Shown here: positions 9,640 to 18,692 of the stretch, one piece after another
Layout: every line of letters begins with the position of its first letter
Numbering within the stretch: position 1 is the stretch's first letter
Source of the DNA: Asaia bogorensis
Lineage (GTDB): Bacteria > Pseudomonadota > Alphaproteobacteria > Acetobacterales > Acetobacteraceae
DNA length: 59,712 bases
Direction of reading: 5' to 3'
NCBI GenBank assembly: GCA_945868845.1
Contig: CAMBMS010000018.1
Location: 1-59,712 of the forward strand
Notes under the pieces: generated by a model
The model's input: only the letters and a program-made list of their open reading frames with translations
What the model was told of the DNA's origin: nothing
Databases searched by the model: none
Program-made: the position numbers and the translations under genes

Positions 9640-9756
9640 GGTTTTTTCCTTTCGTCATGATGAGGGGGGCAGCATAACCGACATGCCGGGGAGCTGCTAT
9701 GCGTCGCGCTCCGTTGCGGACCTAGCAAAGCCCCCATACGATCTGGCCTTAATTAC

Positions 9757-10995
9757 ATGTCCACATTCAATCCCCCCGACACCCCTGCCCCCACCGTCAC
9801 CCGCCATTCCTGGCTAATGCTGGCGGGCGCCTTCGCAACCTTCGCCGTCGGTTCCAGCATGATGCACGCCTACACCGTGTTCCTGCTGGCCTATATCGAG
9901 GAATTCCGTTGGACGCGCGGCGAGGCGTCCATCGCCTATTCGGTGTCCCAGCTCGTCAGCGGTATCGGCGCGCCGTTGATCGGCGTGCTGGTGGATCGGA
10001 TTGGCACGCGGCACGTGCTGCTGCTGGGCTCCGCTATGCTGGTGGTGGGCCTGGTTGGCAGCGCCGGGGCCAACGCGCTGTGGCAGGTCGTGATCCTTTA
10101 TGGCGTAGTGATGACGATGGGGCTGAATTGCCTAGGCAATATCGCCTTCGCGCCTCTGCTGTCACGGCTGTTCGTGCGCCGGCGCGGTATGGCCTTCGCC
10201 GTGGTGCAGGGCGCGAATGGCTTCGGCCGCGCCATATCCTTCCCGTCTGCGCAGTTCCTGGTCGGCATCATGAGCTGGCGCGCCGCCTATCTGGTGCAAG
10301 CCGGATTGCTGGCGGTACTTATCCTACCGATGGCGCTGTTGTTTCGCGGCGCCGAAACCGGCGGCCGCGCGGGTGCCCCTCCGTCCTCCGCCGTCCCCGC
10401 CACCGGGCGGCACTGGACCCTGCGCGAGGCGATGCGGACTGGTCGTTTCTGGGTGCTGTCGCTGGTTTATCTCTGCACCGGGCTGGGTAGTTTTTTCGTC
10501 TCCCTGCACCAGCTCGCGTTTCTAGTCGATCGGGGCTTCGATCCGCTCTATGCCGCATCTGTCATCGGTTTTGGCGCGCTGCTGTCCACGCCGGGGATCA
10601 TCCTCACCGGCAGCCTGTCAGATATCGTGGGACGGGAAATAGCCGGGGCCTCCACCTATGCGATTTCCATCCTGGGCGTGGTTTGCGCCATGTTCATTAC
10701 CGGGCCGGGCGATCATGGGTTGCTCTGGCTGCATGCCTGCCTGTTCGGCGTGACGTGGGGCGCGCGCGGACCCACCATCACGGCAAAAACGGCGGATCTG
10801 TTTCCTGGCGGTAATCTGGGCACCATCCTGGGCGTGATCACCATCGGTAGCGGGTTGGGCGCCGCCATCGGGTCCTGGGGGGCCGGCATCATCTTCGATA
10901 TGTCCGGCAGCTACCGCCTCGCTTTCATTCTTTCCATCGCGTCATATGTCGTCGGTGCCATCGCCTTTTGGTCATTGCGCCGCCCGATCTCCTGA
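9757..10995 (+). CDS. MFS transporter
   Basis: A 412-residue major facilitator protein with about 12 hydrophobic segments in two halves. The cytoplasmic loop after TM2 reads GVLVDRIGTRHVLLLG, the typical MFS loop motif, and the second half has GSLSDIVGREIAGAS at the equivalent place. The overall look is that of the OFA/monocarboxylate group. It is the first gene of a plus-strand run with an amidohydrolase, a sugar-acid-type dehydratase and an M20 amidase, so uptake of the compound they degrade is likely. The substrate itself cannot be read. Confidence 0.9.
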   Translation: MSTFNPPDTPAPTVTRHSWLMLAGAFATFAVGSSMMHAYTVFLLAYIEEFRWTRGEASIAYSVSQLVSGIGAPLIGVLVDRIGTRHVLLLGSAMLVVGLVGSAGANALWQVVILYGVVMTMGLNCLGNIAFAPLLSRLFVRRRGMAFAVVQGANGFGRAISFPSAQFLVGIMSWRAAYLVQAGLLAVLILPMALLFRGAETGGRAGAPPSSAVPATGRHWTLREAMRTGRFWVLSLVYLCTGLGSFFVSLHQLAFLVDRGFDPLYAASVIGFGALLSTPGIILTGSLSDIVGREIAGASTYAISILGVVCAMFITGPGDHGLLWLHACLFGVTWGARGPTITAKTADLFPGGNLGTILGVITIGSGLGAAIGSWGAGIIFDMSGSYRLAFILSIASYVVGAIAFWSLRRPIS

Positions 10996-11065
10996 ACAAC
11001 ACGTCTCTTGAGCACGCGCCCCGCCCATGCCCTAATCGGCGCGCAGGAAACCCGAGGACATCCGC

Positions 11066-12127
11066 ATGGCCACCCCCACCCCCTATGGCCGCATCTTTCC
11101 ACCCAATAAGGCTTGGCTGGCGAAGCTGCCGGAGGAGGAGGTGCTGGAACCCGACCTGCCGATCATCGACACGCACCATCATTTGTGGGACCGCCTGTCG
11201 CCCGACCTACCACAAGGGGCGAGCAGCGATCCCAGCCGCTATTTTCTGCATGAATTCCTGGATGACCTGAACAGCGGCCACAACACGATTGCCACCGTGT
11301 TCCTGCAATGCCACGCCATGTATCGCGCACACGGGCCGGAAGAATTCAAACCCATCGGAGAAACCGAATTCGTCGCCGGCATCGCGGCGATGAGCGAGAG
11401 CGGCGCCTATGGCAAGACCCGAATTGCCGCCGGCGTCGTCGGTTTCGCGGACCTGACCCTAGGCGATCGCGTGCAGCCGGTGCTGGAAGCGCATATGCGC
11501 GCCGGTGGCGGGCGCTTCCGCGGCGTACGCCATTCCGCGGCGTTCGAGCCCGATCCGATCATCGGCAGTTCCACCGACAGGCCGGGGCTTTATCGGCGCG
11601 CCGATTTCCGCCAAGGACTAGCCCGACTTTCCGCCATGGGGCTATCTCTAGATGCCTGGGTATTCCATGCGCAGATCGGCGACGTCATCGATCTTGCCCG
11701 CGCCTTTCCCACCACTAATATCATCATGGGTCATTGCGGCGGCCCGTTGGGCTACGGCCCCTATGCCGGCAAGCGTGATGAAGTTTTTTCCCAATGGGCA
11801 AAGTCCATTACCGAATTGGCGACCTGCCCAAATGTGACGATGAAACTTGGGGGCATGATGATGCGGCTAGCCGCTTATGATTACCTAAACCTACCGACCC
11901 CGCCTTCCTCGGCCGAAATCGCGCGCTTATGGGGGCCGTACATCGAGACCTGCATCAAGGCTTTCGGTCCCTATCGCTGCATCTATGAAAGTAATTTTCC
12001 GGTCGATAAGATGGGGGCCAGCTGGATTACGATCTGGAATACCTTCAAACGCATTTCCGCCGGCGCCTCGGCGGATGAGAAGCTTGCACTGTTCAGCGGC
12101 AATGCCCAGCGCGTCTATAGGCTATAA
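11066..12127 (+). CDS. amidohydrolase family protein (Amidohydro_2, COG3618-like)
   Basis: A TIM-barrel metal-dependent hydrolase of 353 residues. The N-terminal metal motif is IIDTHHHLWD. Later barrel strands give NIIMGHCGGPLGYGPYAGK, NVTMKLGGMMMRL and the terminal Asp-containing YESNFPVDK. This combination is typical of the lactonase/amidohydrolase group. It lies 70 bases after the MFS gene and 69 bases before the dehydratase. With an aldonate-type dehydratase next door, a lactonase that opens a sugar lactone is the most economical reading, but this is inference. Confidence 0.87.
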   Translation: MATPTPYGRIFPPNKAWLAKLPEEEVLEPDLPIIDTHHHLWDRLSPDLPQGASSDPSRYFLHEFLDDLNSGHNTIATVFLQCHAMYRAHGPEEFKPIGETEFVAGIAAMSESGAYGKTRIAAGVVGFADLTLGDRVQPVLEAHMRAGGGRFRGVRHSAAFEPDPIIGSSTDRPGLYRRADFRQGLARLSAMGLSLDAWVFHAQIGDVIDLARAFPTTNIIMGHCGGPLGYGPYAGKRDEVFSQWAKSITELATCPNVTMKLGGMMMRLAAYDYLNLPTPPSSAEIARLWGPYIETCIKAFGPYRCIYESNFPVDKMGASWITIWNTFKRISAGASADEKLALFSGNAQRVYRL

Positions 12128-12196
12128 ACCCTCTCTCTCGCCATGGTCCGCGCAGGCGGACCATCCATGCCTTAACTTTGAACTGACTGTGGCACC

Positions 12197-13909
12197 ATGA
12201 CCCAATCTCCCTCCAAACCCAATACCAAAATGGGCCTGGCCCGCAATACCGCAAATTATGGCGACCGCGATTTCGCGCTTTATCTTCGCCGCTCGTTTGC
12301 TAAGTCGATGGGCTATTCGCAGGCGATGCTGGACAAGCCGGTGGTCGGCATCGTCGATACGACGTCGGACTATAATAACTGCCACCGAACCATTCCCGAA
12401 CTGGTGGAAGCGGTGAAACGTGGCGTGCTGGCCAGCGGTGGGCTTCCTCTCGCTTTTCCGACTGTGTCTTTGTGCGAGCCATCGTTGTTTCCAACCTCCA
12501 TGCATTATCGCAATCTTGCCGCGCTGGACACGGAAGCGATGCTGGCGGCGCAGCCGATGGATGCGGCGGTGATGATTTCCGGCTGCGACAAGACAGTGCC
12601 GGCGCAATTGATGGCAGCGGCCTCGGTCGATATGCCGGCGGTGCAGCTGGTCACCGGCCCGATGCTCGCCACGCCCTTTCAGGGCGAACGCCTCTCCGCC
12701 TGCACCGATTGCCGGCGCTACTGGGCGCAGTATCGTGCCGGAAATGTAACGCAGGAACGTATCGGCGAGATCGAAGGAAGACTGGCCACCACCGCAGGCA
12801 CCTGCGGCGTGATGGGCACGGCCTCCACCATGGCCTGCATCGCCGAAACGCTGGGCATGATGCCCGCCGGGCACGGTTCGATCCCCGCCGTGCATGCCGA
12901 CCGGCTGCGGGCGGCGGAGGAGGCCGGCGCGTTGGCAGTAAAGTTAATAACCAACCCGATCAGGCCATCACAACTGATCACCGAAAAATCGGTGGAGAAT
13001 GCGTTGCGCGTGCTGCTCGCCCTGGGCGGGTCGACCAATGCGCTGATCCATCTGACGGCGGTGGCGGGACGGCGCGGTATTCGCGTCGATCTGAACCGGC
13101 TGAACGCCCTGTCCGACACGACGCCTGTACTGGTGGATCTGAAACCCACCGGCGAAGGCTATATGGAGGATTTTCATGCCGCCGGCGGCATGCCTGCGCT
13201 GTTGTACGAATTGAAAGGCCTACTGCATCTGGATTGCATCGATGTGACGGGCGCCACACTGGGCGATCGCCTCGCTGTTGCGCCGGTCTTCGTCGATCGC
13301 CGCTATATCCGCGCGCGCAGCGAGCCGGTCTCCCCGGTGGGCGGGATCGTCGCGCTGTTCGGGTCGCTCGCGCCGCGCGGCGCAATTATCAAGCGCAGCG
13401 CTGCGACACCAGCCTTGTTCGAAATCGAGGCCCGCGCGATGGTGTTCGACGGGCTGGAAGACCTCGCCAACCGTATCGACGATCCCGATCTGGATGTGAC
13501 CGCGCATGACATCATGGTGCTTAAAAATGCTGGCCCACTGACACCGGCTGGCATGCCGGAAGCGGGCTATCTGCCGATCCCGAAGAAACTGGCGCAAGCG
13601 GGTGTGAAGGACATGGTGCGGATCAGCGATTGCCGCATGTCGGGCACGGCGTTCGGCACCATCGTGCTGCATGTGACGCCAGAAGCCGCGGCCGGCGGCC
13701 CACTCGCGTTGGTGGAAACCGGCGATCGCATTCGCCTGTCGGTGAAAGATCGACGCATCGAGTTGTTGGTAGGCGATACCACCCTGGCCTCGCGGCGTGT
13801 GCAGTGGAAAGCTCCGGAAAAGCCCGTACGCGGCTGGGATCGGATCATCCACGATCAAATCACGCAAGCCGATGAGGGCTGTGATCTCAATGTCCTCCGC
13901 CACGCCTGA
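12197..13909 (+). CDS. IlvD/Edd family dehydratase (sugar-acid dehydratase type)
   Basis: Fe-S-dependent dehydratase that turns a 2,3-dihydroxy acid into a 2-keto-3-deoxy acid. The 570 residues contain the three cluster cysteines at about 62 (DYNNCHRTIPE), 130 (SGCDKTVPA) and 203 (AGTCGVMGTAS). This spacing matches the [2Fe-2S] pentonate dehydratases rather than needing a [4Fe-4S] cluster. The C-terminal part has RISDCRMSGTAFGTIVLHVTPE. The neighbours (lactonase-like hydrolase, M20 amidase, MFS) suggest catabolism rather than branched-chain amino acid synthesis. Confidence 0.92.
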   Translation: MTQSPSKPNTKMGLARNTANYGDRDFALYLRRSFAKSMGYSQAMLDKPVVGIVDTTSDYNNCHRTIPELVEAVKRGVLASGGLPLAFPTVSLCEPSLFPTSMHYRNLAALDTEAMLAAQPMDAAVMISGCDKTVPAQLMAAASVDMPAVQLVTGPMLATPFQGERLSACTDCRRYWAQYRAGNVTQERIGEIEGRLATTAGTCGVMGTASTMACIAETLGMMPAGHGSIPAVHADRLRAAEEAGALAVKLITNPIRPSQLITEKSVENALRVLLALGGSTNALIHLTAVAGRRGIRVDLNRLNALSDTTPVLVDLKPTGEGYMEDFHAAGGMPALLYELKGLLHLDCIDVTGATLGDRLAVAPVFVDRRYIRARSEPVSPVGGIVALFGSLAPRGAIIKRSAATPALFEIEARAMVFDGLEDLANRIDDPDLDVTAHDIMVLKNAGPLTPAGMPEAGYLPIPKKLAQAGVKDMVRISDCRMSGTAFGTIVLHVTPEAAAGGPLALVETGDRIRLSVKDRRIELLVGDTTLASRRVQWKAPEKPVRGWDRIIHDQITQADEGCDLNVLRHA

Positions 13910-13921
13910 AGGGACAGCAGA

Positions 13922-15112
13922 ATGCCCGTAATCAACCGTATAGCCGAATACCAGGCGGAGATGGCGGCCTGGCGACAGGACCTGCATGCGCATCCGGAAC
14001 TGGCATTACAAGAAGTGCGCACCTCCCAGGTCGTGCAGGCCAAGCTGCAAGAGTTCGGCGTGGACGAGATCATCACCGGCATGGCGCGTACCGGGGTTGT
14101 CGGCGTGATCAAGGGGCGCGGCGAAGGCGGGTCCATCGGCTTGCGCGCCGATATGGACGCGCTGCCGATCCAGGAGGAAACCGGCCTGCCCTATGCCTCA
14201 CGAAACCATGGCGTGATGCATGCCTGCGGGCATGACGGACACACTGCCATGCTGCTCGGCGCAGCCAAATATCTAGCCGAGACGCGCAATTTCGATGGCA
14301 TCGTCTATGTGATCTTCCAGCCAGCGGAAGAAAATCTGGCCGGTGGCGAGATCATGGTGAAAGAGGGGTTATTTACCCGTTGCCCCATGGATATGGTGTT
14401 CGGGTTGCATAACTGGCCGAATGTACCAGAGGGCGTTTTCCAATGGCGGGAAGGGCCCACCATGGCGGCGGTGGCGAATATTGAAATCACCATCACCGGC
14501 AAGGGTGCGCATGCTGCGCATCCCGATCGAGGCATTGATCCGATCGTGGTCGCGGCGCAGATTGTCTCGGCACTGCAGACTGTGGTTTCGCGCAGCATCG
14601 ATCCGACCGAGGGTGGCGTTGTCACGATTGGCCATATCAGTGGCGGGCATATCTACAACGTGATTCCGGAAACGGTACGCATGCTGGGCACGGCGCGCTG
14701 GTTCAACGAAGCCGTAGGGGACCAGTTGGAAGCCGGCGTGCGCCGCCTTGTCACCGGCATCGCCGAAAGTTTCGGCGCCCGGGCGAACGTCAGTTTCGCG
14801 CGCGCCTTCCCAGCCACCATCAACGACGCTGCCGCTACGCAACTGACCCTCGACGCCGCGCGCGCCGTGGCCGGGGAGGCACGGGTCCAGCCAATGCCAA
14901 AACCCACGATGGGCGGGGAGGATTTCGCCTTCATGCTGAACGAAAAACAAGGCAGCTATATCATGCTCGGCGGCGGGCGTGGCGCCGACGACAACAATCT
15001 TCATCACCCGAAATACGATTTCAACGATGAAATCCTGTCCGTTGGCGCATCCTACTGGGCGACTTTGACGGAGCAGTTATTGCCGCGGAAAATTCATACC
15101 AAGTCTCGATGA
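13922..15112 (+). CDS. M20 family amidohydrolase (hippurate hydrolase/amidase type)
   Basis: A 396-residue binuclear metallo-amidase. Metal-ligand motifs are visible: ADMDALPIQEETGLPYAS, HACGHDGHTAMLLGAAKYL, QPAEENLAGG and, near the end, GGEDFAFML. The dimerisation domain lies between, with the conserved GKGAHAAHPDRGIDP. It starts 12 bases after the dehydratase stop, so the two are very probably co-transcribed. It likely hydrolyses an N-acylated amino acid or amide. The exact substrate is not apparent. Confidence 0.92.
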   Translation: MPVINRIAEYQAEMAAWRQDLHAHPELALQEVRTSQVVQAKLQEFGVDEIITGMARTGVVGVIKGRGEGGSIGLRADMDALPIQEETGLPYASRNHGVMHACGHDGHTAMLLGAAKYLAETRNFDGIVYVIFQPAEENLAGGEIMVKEGLFTRCPMDMVFGLHNWPNVPEGVFQWREGPTMAAVANIEITITGKGAHAAHPDRGIDPIVVAAQIVSALQTVVSRSIDPTEGGVVTIGHISGGHIYNVIPETVRMLGTARWFNEAVGDQLEAGVRRLVTGIAESFGARANVSFARAFPATINDAAATQLTLDAARAVAGEARVQPMPKPTMGGEDFAFMLNEKQGSYIMLGGGRGADDNNLHHPKYDFNDEILSVGASYWATLTEQLLPRKIHTKSR

Positions 15113-15120
15113 GCGTGACC

Positions 15121-15190
15121 TGCCGCAAGCAAGATAGAGGGCTTTGGCCCAAGGCCCCCACCAAGGTGCAGCGCTCCCCGGACCCCTGGC
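15121..15190 (-). repeat. dispersed GC-rich repeat, copy A
   Basis: Read on the complement, this stretch ends in a GGTGGGG...TTGGGCCAAAGCCC...TAT.TT.CTT pattern. The same pattern recurs on the plus strand at 18693-18775. Both copies lie just downstream of a gene's stop codon. Intergenic elements with a GGGGC-loop-GCCCC hairpin are common in Acetobacteraceae-like genomes, which is recalled knowledge, not a search result. Confidence 0.5.
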
Positions 15191-15274
15191 CGTATGATGA
15201 TGATGAAGGGTGTTGAGAAACGTTGTCCCACAGCACCTCGGCCCCCTCCTTCGTCATCACAAAATGAATGGATT

Positions 15275-15319
15275 CTAAGGGCGTACACCCTTAGTGGGGC
15301 TCGGGGCAGCTCCCCGAGC
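15275..15319. terminator. pair of hairpins between convergent genes
   Basis: Two stem-loops stand back to back in the gap between the M20 amidase (plus) and the methyltransferase (minus). The first is CTAAGGG / CCCTTAG with a 6-base loop (15275-15294). The second is GCTCGGGG / CCCCGAGC with a 5-base loop (15299-15319). There is no clear T-run, so termination is inferred from position and GC-rich stems. Confidence 0.45.
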
Positions 15320-15350
15320 TTGCTTCTTCCCGGCCGCACGCCCGCTGCAT

Positions 15351-16181
15351 TTACCTGCCTGCGATATCGACGAGGTCGGGGAAGGTTTCGTGCAGGCGGG
15401 TTTGGGCGGTTTCGATATAGGCGGGGTCGAGGTCGATGCCGATGCCGGTACCGCCTTCACGGGCAGTTGCAACGAGGGTGGTGCCAGTACCCATGAACGG
15501 GTCCAGCACGACCGGGCTGGGGCGGCCATGTAGGCGGATGCACCAGCGGGCGAGGTCTTCGGGAAAAATGCTGGGATGGTGGAATTTCTGCGCTTTGCTT
15601 TTAACTGTGCGGTAGGGGATGAACCAGGTGTCGCCGCGGCAGCGCAAATCCTGGGCGTGACCGCGTCGCGTGATGTTAGATTTATCCTTGAACGGCACGC
15701 CAATGGCGAGGCGATTCAGTTGTACGTCACCATGCAACGTAAGGTGGAATAAGTTTTCGTGGTTGCGGTGCAGGAAACGCTTGCCGGACACCGGTTTGTA
15801 ATGGCCGGTGCTGTCGGCGCCGATAGCGATGGATTTCACCCAGGCAATATTGTTTTGCATTACAAATAAAGGCCGCAACCGGACGATCAACTCCATTGGC
15901 AGCCAGGGATGCAGCGGCGATCCGCCGATGTTGAGGAAGAACGAGGCATCCGGGCGCATCACCCTACGGATGGCGGCGGCGACCTGGGTCATCCAGGCAA
16001 GATATTCGGCTTCGGCCATGCGATCGTCATGGCGGCCATAGGCGATGCCGAGATTATAGGGCGGGGATGTTACCACCACATCGACCGATTCCGCCGGCAA
16101 GCGCGCCAGCGCATGCAGACAGTCGCCCAGGATCAACTGGTGCGGGCCGACGTAACGCGAATCGGCTGGTGCTTGCGGCAT
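15351..16181 (-). CDS. orphan beta-class DNA amino-methyltransferase
   Basis: A 276-residue S-adenosylmethionine-dependent DNA methyltransferase. The order of motifs is catalytic motif IV (VTSPPYNLG, about residues 37-45), then a target-recognition stretch, then motif I (DPFMGTGTT) near the C-terminus, which is the beta-class layout. SPPY in place of DPPY is more often seen in N4-cytosine enzymes, whereas CcrM-type adenine enzymes usually have DPPYNLQ and a C-terminal extension that is missing here. No endonuclease or specificity gene is adjacent, so it looks solitary. It is followed by mltA on the same strand and may be regulatory or a restriction relic. Confidence 0.88.
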   Translation of the reverse strand: MPQAPADSRYVGPHQLILGDCLHALARLPAESVDVVVTSPPYNLGIAYGRHDDRMAEAEYLAWMTQVAAAIRRVMRPDASFFLNIGGSPLHPWLPMELIVRLRPLFVMQNNIAWVKSIAIGADSTGHYKPVSGKRFLHRNHENLFHLTLHGDVQLNRLAIGVPFKDKSNITRRGHAQDLRCRGDTWFIPYRTVKSKAQKFHHPSIFPEDLARWCIRLHGRPSPVVLDPFMGTGTTLVATAREGGTGIGIDLDPAYIETAQTRLHETFPDLVDIAGR

Positions 16182-16187
16182 GCGCCA

Positions 16188-17360
16188 CTATAGCGGCTGT
16201 AGGCGCGGAAGCAGTAGCCAGGCGACACCGGAACTCTTCATCAACCCAGCGCGTTCCTGTGCATCCCCCCCCCAGCCGAAGAAAATGTCGGCGCGCACAG
16301 GGCCCTTGATCGCCCCGCCGGTATCCTGCGCCAGGAACAGGCGCTGGATGGGTTTCTGCTCCACCGGATCCACGGTCGTAATGTAGATTGGCACGCCTAG
16401 GCCGATGAAGGCGCGGTCCACGGCGAGCGAACGCATGGGTGTCAGCGGCACGCCGAGCGTCCCGATCGGGCCCTGCTCCAGCGGGATTTCCTGTCGCTCG
16501 CCGAAAAACACGTATGATGGGTTCGCGTTCATCAGCGCGTCGGCCCGTTGGGGATGGGCTTTCAGCCAGGCGCGGATAGATTGCATCGTGACATCCCCAA
16601 GCGCCATGTCGCCGCGATCCACCAGGACCTTGCCGATCGCCACATAGGGCCAGCCATTGGTGCCGGCGAAGCCGACGCGCATGACATTTCCGTCTGGCAG
16701 CATTACGCGCCCAGAACCCTGGATTTGTAGGAAAAACGCCTCCACCGGATCGGCCAGCCAGGCGAGTTCTAGCCCGCGCCCCTGCAGGGCGCCGCGCAGG
16801 ATGCCTGCGCGGTCCGGGATGGCGACGGGGCGGCTAGGGATGGCGCGCTGGCGTTGGCGGAGCCCGCGCGGATCGGGGCCGGTAGCGGCCTGCACCAGCT
16901 TGCCGGGGTAACGATGAATGGGGGTTTGATAAATGCCGCCACGCTGGCGGGCGCCGGCAACCTCGGGTTCGTAATAGCCAGTGAAAAGAGCCCGCCCGCC
17001 TTCCCCGTGTGACATAGCGTACGGTTCGAGATAGCGCTCGAAAAAGGCGCGGGCGGCTTGGTCGTCACCATCCGGCACTGCATCGGCGGCGGCGCAGACC
17101 GGTTTCCAACTTCCTACGCGCGTATTGGCCGCGATTACGGGCGTGCCATCAGGCATGCCGCCAAGGCTGGCTTCCGGCCCGAAGCGCGACAGGCGATGGC
17201 AGCTCTGCCGAAAGGCGGGAAGGGCTTCGGACAGATGGTCGGTGGACCAGCCAGGCAGGCTGGCGAAGCCGAAAGCTTCCCGCACAGGGCCCGGGGGCGG
17301 GGGGGTCTGGCAGGCGGCGAGCAAGACCAGCAACACGCCGGCGACCAGACGGCCCGGCAC
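16188..17360 (-). CDS. mltA: membrane-bound lytic murein transglycosylase A
   Basis: Outer-membrane lipoprotein that cleaves glycan strands of peptidoglycan to 1,6-anhydromuropeptides. The N-terminus has a lipobox (VLLVLLAACQTPP). The MltA barrel domain includes ALFTGYYEPEVAG and the 3D domain ends in AQDTGGAIKGPVRADIFFG with the catalytic Asp. Length 390 is normal. A run of nine G on the coding strand (16265-16273) sits near the 3' end and stays in frame. It lies 7 bases downstream of the Tim44-like gene. Confidence 0.95.
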   Translation of the reverse strand: MPGRLVAGVLLVLLAACQTPPPPGPVREAFGFASLPGWSTDHLSEALPAFRQSCHRLSRFGPEASLGGMPDGTPVIAANTRVGSWKPVCAAADAVPDGDDQAARAFFERYLEPYAMSHGEGGRALFTGYYEPEVAGARQRGGIYQTPIHRYPGKLVQAATGPDPRGLRQRQRAIPSRPVAIPDRAGILRGALQGRGLELAWLADPVEAFFLQIQGSGRVMLPDGNVMRVGFAGTNGWPYVAIGKVLVDRGDMALGDVTMQSIRAWLKAHPQRADALMNANPSYVFFGERQEIPLEQGPIGTLGVPLTPMRSLAVDRAFIGLGVPIYITTVDPVEQKPIQRLFLAQDTGGAIKGPVRADIFFGWGGDAQERAGLMKSSGVAWLLLPRLQPL

Positions 17361-17367
17361 GCAACCC

Positions 17368-18036
17368 TCACGCGCTGCGGGCGGAGACCAGGCGCCACGC
17401 CGGATCCTGCTTGCTCAAATCGCGCTCAAAGCTCCAAAGATCGGTGATTTCCGTGACCGCATCGGTGCCCGCCACAGGGTTCTGGTTGGTATCCAGGGTC
17501 AGACTGATCTGGTCGGAAACGAAACGCACAGTGATGGTGGCGACCGTGCCCGCCAGCGAGGCCGCGACGATGGTCATCGACGGTATGGCCTTGATCTCGG
17601 TCCGCTGGCGGTGCCCGGCGGCCTCCCGCGCAGCAATCGCACCCTCGAAGGCGGCATAAGTTTCGTTGGACAGTAGATTGCGCAAGGTGGCGCGATCACC
17701 GGCAGCAAAAGCGGTGACTATCATGGTGAAGGCTTTTTCCGCGCCGGCGAGGAATCCGGCGGGGACAAAACTCCGGTCCATCGCGTGCATGCCAAGCAGG
17801 GCCAGTCCGGCCAGGCTGGCGGGATCGGGCAAGGCGGGATTGGCCGGGCCGGGCGCGGGTTCGACCTTGCCATCGATCACCGGGCCGCGCGCGGCGGCCT
17901 CCGCCGGCTGATAGGGCTTGGGCGGATGTTGATAACCCGTGCGCTTGCCCAGGATGGAGCGCAGGCGCAACACCAGGAAGGCGGCGATCATGCCGAATAG
18001 GACTAGGTCGATGGGGAAACCGCCACTGCCACTCAT
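17368..18036 (-). CDS. Tim44/TimA-family putative adaptor protein
   Basis: A 222-residue protein with one N-terminal membrane segment (FPIDLVLFGMIAAFLVLRLRSIL) and a C-terminal Tim44-like domain, including ATLRNLLSNETYAAFEGAI and WSFERDLSKQDPAWRLVSA. Alphaproteobacterial members anchor to the inner membrane, and the family is related to the mitochondrial import motor subunit Tim44. I set the start at ATG 18036. The longer frame upstream of it overlaps the divergent phosphatase gene and looks random. It is co-oriented with mltA, 7 bases apart, a conserved alphaproteobacterial pairing. Confidence 0.9.
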   Translation of the reverse strand: MSGSGGFPIDLVLFGMIAAFLVLRLRSILGKRTGYQHPPKPYQPAEAAARGPVIDGKVEPAPGPANPALPDPASLAGLALLGMHAMDRSFVPAGFLAGAEKAFTMIVTAFAAGDRATLRNLLSNETYAAFEGAIAAREAAGHRQRTEIKAIPSMTIVAASLAGTVATITVRFVSDQISLTLDTNQNPVAGTDAVTEITDLWSFERDLSKQDPAWRLVSARSA

Positions 18037-18124
18037 TGGTTTTTCTGTACTCCTGGCAGCAGAAATAGGGGTGTGCGTAGCGTAACACAACAACAGAGGT
18101 TGATTTGTCACGATTTTCCCCTGT

Positions 18125-18691
18125 ATGGCCTCTTTTATGATCCTGCTGCGCCATGGCCAGAGCGAATTTAACCTGCATTTCACCGGCACCCGCGTCGATC
18201 CCGGCATCATCGATGCCCGGCTGACGCCGCTGGGCCTTGAACAGGCGCGCGAAGCCGCCCACGCGCTGCGCGGCGAGGGGATTAAACGCATCATCACCTC
18301 CCCCTACACCCGCGCCCTACAAACTACGGCGCCGGTGGCACAGGCATTGGGCGTGCCAGTCTTAATCAATCCGATCGTGCGCGAACGCTACGCCTTCGCC
18401 TGCGATATCGGCACCCCGCGCACCGATCTTGCCCGCGCTTGGCCAGAGCATGATTTTTCCGCTGTGGAGGAAATCTGGTGGCCAGCAATCGAGGAAGACG
18501 CCGAGTCCATTATTGGCCGCGCCGCCCTGTTCCGCGCCGAAATGGCCGCCCTGCCTGATTGGGCGAACACGCTGGTGGTCAGTCACTGGGGCTTTGTCCT
18601 GACCCTAACCGGGACCTCCATCACCAACGGCCAATGGCTACGCTGCGATCCCACCACCCCGGCGCCACGCGAACTGGTGTGGCGGGCGTAA
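18125..18691 (+). CDS. histidine phosphatase family protein
   Basis: A phosphoglycerate-mutase-like phosphatase of 188 residues. The phospho-acceptor His lies in FMILLRHGQSEFN. The second Arg lies in SPYTRALQTTAPVA, and the second catalytic His in VVSHWGFVLTLTG. It is divergent from the Tim44-like gene (88 bases between starts). The physiological substrate is not deducible. Family members range from sugar phosphatases to protein phosphatases. Confidence 0.9.
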   Translation: MASFMILLRHGQSEFNLHFTGTRVDPGIIDARLTPLGLEQAREAAHALRGEGIKRIITSPYTRALQTTAPVAQALGVPVLINPIVRERYAFACDIGTPRTDLARAWPEHDFSAVEEIWWPAIEEDAESIIGRAALFRAEMAALPDWANTLVVSHWGFVLTLTGTSITNGQWLRCDPTTPAPRELVWRA

Positions 18692-18692
18692 G

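Noticed and set aside
12122-13993. Two minus-strand frames of 257 codons opposite the IlvD/Edd gene
   Set aside because: Both are His/Arg/Gly-rich translations with no motif or SD. The plus-strand dehydratase is unambiguous.
15351-16181. Identification of the methyltransferase as CcrM (GANTC)
   Set aside because: It has SPPY rather than DPPYNLQ and lacks the ~80-residue CcrM C-terminal extension.
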